A stretch of DNA of 64,000 bases from Hwanghaeella grinnelliae (GTDB lineage Bacteria > Pseudomonadota > Alphaproteobacteria > UBA8366 > Aestuariispiraceae), in NCBI RefSeq assembly GCF_004005845.1, contig NZ_SADE01000002.1, positions 248,421 to 312,420 of the forward strand, read 5' to 3'. This document shows positions 62,836 through 64,000 of this stretch, piece by piece; position 1 is the first letter of the stretch; each line of letters starts with the position of its first letter. The notes below the pieces were generated by a model that was given only the letters and a program-made list of their open reading frames with translations, did not search any database and was not told the origin of the DNA. A program made the translations under genes and the position numbers.

Positions 62836-63627
62836 ATGATGGAATTGCCGGAAATCGTTCGTTCGCCGTCGCTCGCCGCCATGGCGAAGCGCCTTATTCA
62901 GGAGGCGATTTGGTCCGGCCAGCTGGCGCCCGGCGCGCATCTTGTCGAGACGGCCTTGGCCGAACAGTTCCAGATCAGTCGCGGTCCATTGCGCGAGGCG
63001 CTGAAGAGCCTAGCATCCGAAGGGCTCGTCGAATTCCATCCTGGGCGAGGCGCGTTCGTGGTCGACCCAACGCCCGAGCAATTGCAGGACATGATCATAA
63101 TGCGCGCCGTCCTCGGGGGCATGGCGGGGCGCTATGTGACGGCCAAGGCTGACGCATCTGTTTTTGAGCGGCTCGAGGAATCGCTGGAAAAGATGCGCGC
63201 GGCAGTCGATCGAAATGACGAGAAGGGTTTCTTCGACGAGAATTGGGTGTTCTATGATATTCTCCATCGGGCATCGAACGAGTTCATCTTCCGCTCGTGG
63301 CACTCCCTTTATGGTCTGATCAACATCTACGTCCGACGACTGGGGCGTCCTTATGTCCCGCTGCACGCCACCCTGCGCGGTTACTATACATTCGTGGACC
63401 TTCTGAAGTCTGGAGATCCGGACGAGGCCGAAGCCGTCCTTCGCAGCCAGATGCTGCGCGTGGGTTTCATCGTTCTGAATCGCCCCATTCCGCCGATGCT
63501 GCACGCCTATGTCACGCGACGCGTTCTCGATGACGGTTCGGTCCAGCATTTCGATCCTGCTGCCGAACAACCGCAGGCGCCGTCGCAGGCGGCCGATAGT
63601 GAGAGACAGAGCAGACACGGAAGCTGA
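62836..63627 (+). CDS. GntR-family regulator with FCD ligand domain
   Basis: A 263-residue regulator. The N-terminal winged HTH (LAAMAKRLIQEAIWSGQLAP to LREALKSLASEGLVEFHPGR) is followed by an FCD all-helical domain. In that domain MIIMRAVLGGMAGRYVT starts the helices and Asp/His-type metal residues are likely. It probably controls the divergent dehydrogenase-monooxygenase operon in response to an organic-acid or alcohol-type ligand. The start is ATG at 62836 or 62839. A longer frame upstream is not family-like. Confidence 0.87.
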   Translation: MMELPEIVRSPSLAAMAKRLIQEAIWSGQLAPGAHLVETALAEQFQISRGPLREALKSLASEGLVEFHPGRGAFVVDPTPEQLQDMIIMRAVLGGMAGRYVTAKADASVFERLEESLEKMRAAVDRNDEKGFFDENWVFYDILHRASNEFIFRSWHSLYGLINIYVRRLGRPYVPLHATLRGYYTFVDLLKSGDPDEAEAVLRSQMLRVGFIVLNRPIPPMLHAYVTRRVLDDGSVQHFDPAAEQPQAPSQAADSERQSRHGS

Positions 63628-63642
63628 GTCGCTCCGCACGCG

Positions 63643-64000
63643 TTCTCCCTGCCGACCGGTATTGTGTCGTTCTTCGCAACGCGCTGGAAGGTGGAACACG
63701 AACTGCGGTAGACGCAGTTTCGCGACATCCTGCAAAAGCGGATCGAACTCTATCCCAGGCTCTGGTCCATCTGCATTCGTTATGAGACCAACTGGGTGAT
63801 CGACGGCAAACCGAAGGACCGCGACTGGGCCCTGGCCTTTCTGGCTGAGTTGAACGCCTTCAATATCGACGGCGGTCTGTTCTTTACCGAAGAGCTGTAT
63901 AACAGTTTCGGCGAGGTCAGGGCCGGCCTGCTGCGCGCCGTCGACGAAACCGGGCCGGGCGCGGTGGTCGCGCCCGCCCTTACCGACAAAATCCGTAAAG
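63643..64000 (+). pseudogene. decayed, 5'-truncated copy of the 58618 gene (runs off the window)
   Basis: The frame SLPTGIVSFFATRWKVEHEL is close to the 58618 product from its first helix on, but the copy lacks the start and most of the first helix. A TAG at 63709-63711 stands where the other copy has CAG (Gln). After it the frame is open to the window end and remains similar (WVIDGKPKDRDWALAFLAEL). Most base changes are synonymous, so it was under selection until recently. It is incomplete at 64000, so its 3' end is unseen. Confidence 0.85.

Larger units (their letters stand above)
58684..64000. repeat. direct repeat bracketing the 59.0-63.6 kb accessory segment
   Basis: 58684-59014 and 63670-64000 align without gaps. 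By eye about nine of ten bases match over the first 230 bp, with more differences towards the end. Most changes are synonymous. Homology probably starts a little earlier (58657 against 63643, more diverged), and the right copy runs off the window. Between the copies lie the phosphatase, monooxygenase, dehydrogenase and GntR genes. Confidence 0.85.

Overview
This is a GC-rich, gene-dense stretch of a Gram-negative chromosome. The gene content points to an alphaproteobacterium, probably of the Rhodospirillales type. The evidence is the lptC-lptA-lptB-rpoN-hpf-ptsN run next to kdsD, an NDUFA9-like protein beside uppP and the gltD-gltB operon, a zapE/AFG1 ATPase, two VPLPA-CTERM proteins and a thrS-infC pair. 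I cannot name the genus. No rRNA, CRISPR array, transposase or phage gene is visible.

Layout. 1-1.5 kb: a tRNA-Leu(CAA) with a decayed partial copy of itself, then a VPLPA-CTERM surface protein. 1.5-5.2 kb: an aminotransferase with its divergent Lrp-type regulator, zapE and an outer-membrane barrel. 5.5-8.5 kb: the thrS-infC operon with an AUA start codon on infC. 8.5-15 kb: two glycosyltransferases (GT4, GT9), a hydrolase, an SDR protein, a DDAH-type enzyme, a TPR protein and a GST. 15-23.5 kb: gltD-gltB, uppP and an NDUFA9-like protein. 23.7 kb: tRNA-Leu(CAG). 23.9-26.6 kb: an SPFH protein and a NAD-kinase-like protein opposite a Nudix/NrtR-type regulator, with two 23-bp operators between them. 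27.6-35 kb: RNase D and the LPS-transport/rpoN/nitrogen-PTS block. 35-40.4 kb: Hsp20, a 50-residue membrane peptide, and two opposed small sugar/amino-acid operons. 40.4-45.6 kb: a partner-switching signalling island (RsbW-like kinase, FecR, OmpA lipoprotein, CHASE2-SpoIIE phosphatase, metallo-beta-lactamase-fold protein, STAS antagonist). 46-53.6 kb: MFS, FabI, a Tat-exported multicopper oxidase, a Rieske oxygenase, a second aminotransferase and a second VPLPA-CTERM protein. 53.8-59.1 kb: a lysophospholipase-L1-type ABC exporter pair, an MFS protein and an unknown membrane-anchored protein. 59.2-63.6 kb: an accessory segment with an atypical histidine phosphatase, a Baeyer-Villiger monooxygenase, a zinc alcohol dehydrogenase and a GntR regulator. 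This segment is closed by a decayed second copy of the unknown gene found at 58.6 kb.

How it fits together. Much of the window serves the cell envelope: LPS sugar synthesis and transport, lipid-carrier recycling, glycosyl transfer, outer-membrane proteins and sorted surface proteins. The two parts that look most like incompletely described systems are the partner-switching island, which has every switch component except the final target, and the SPFH/NAD-kinase-like/NrtR module with its tandem operators.
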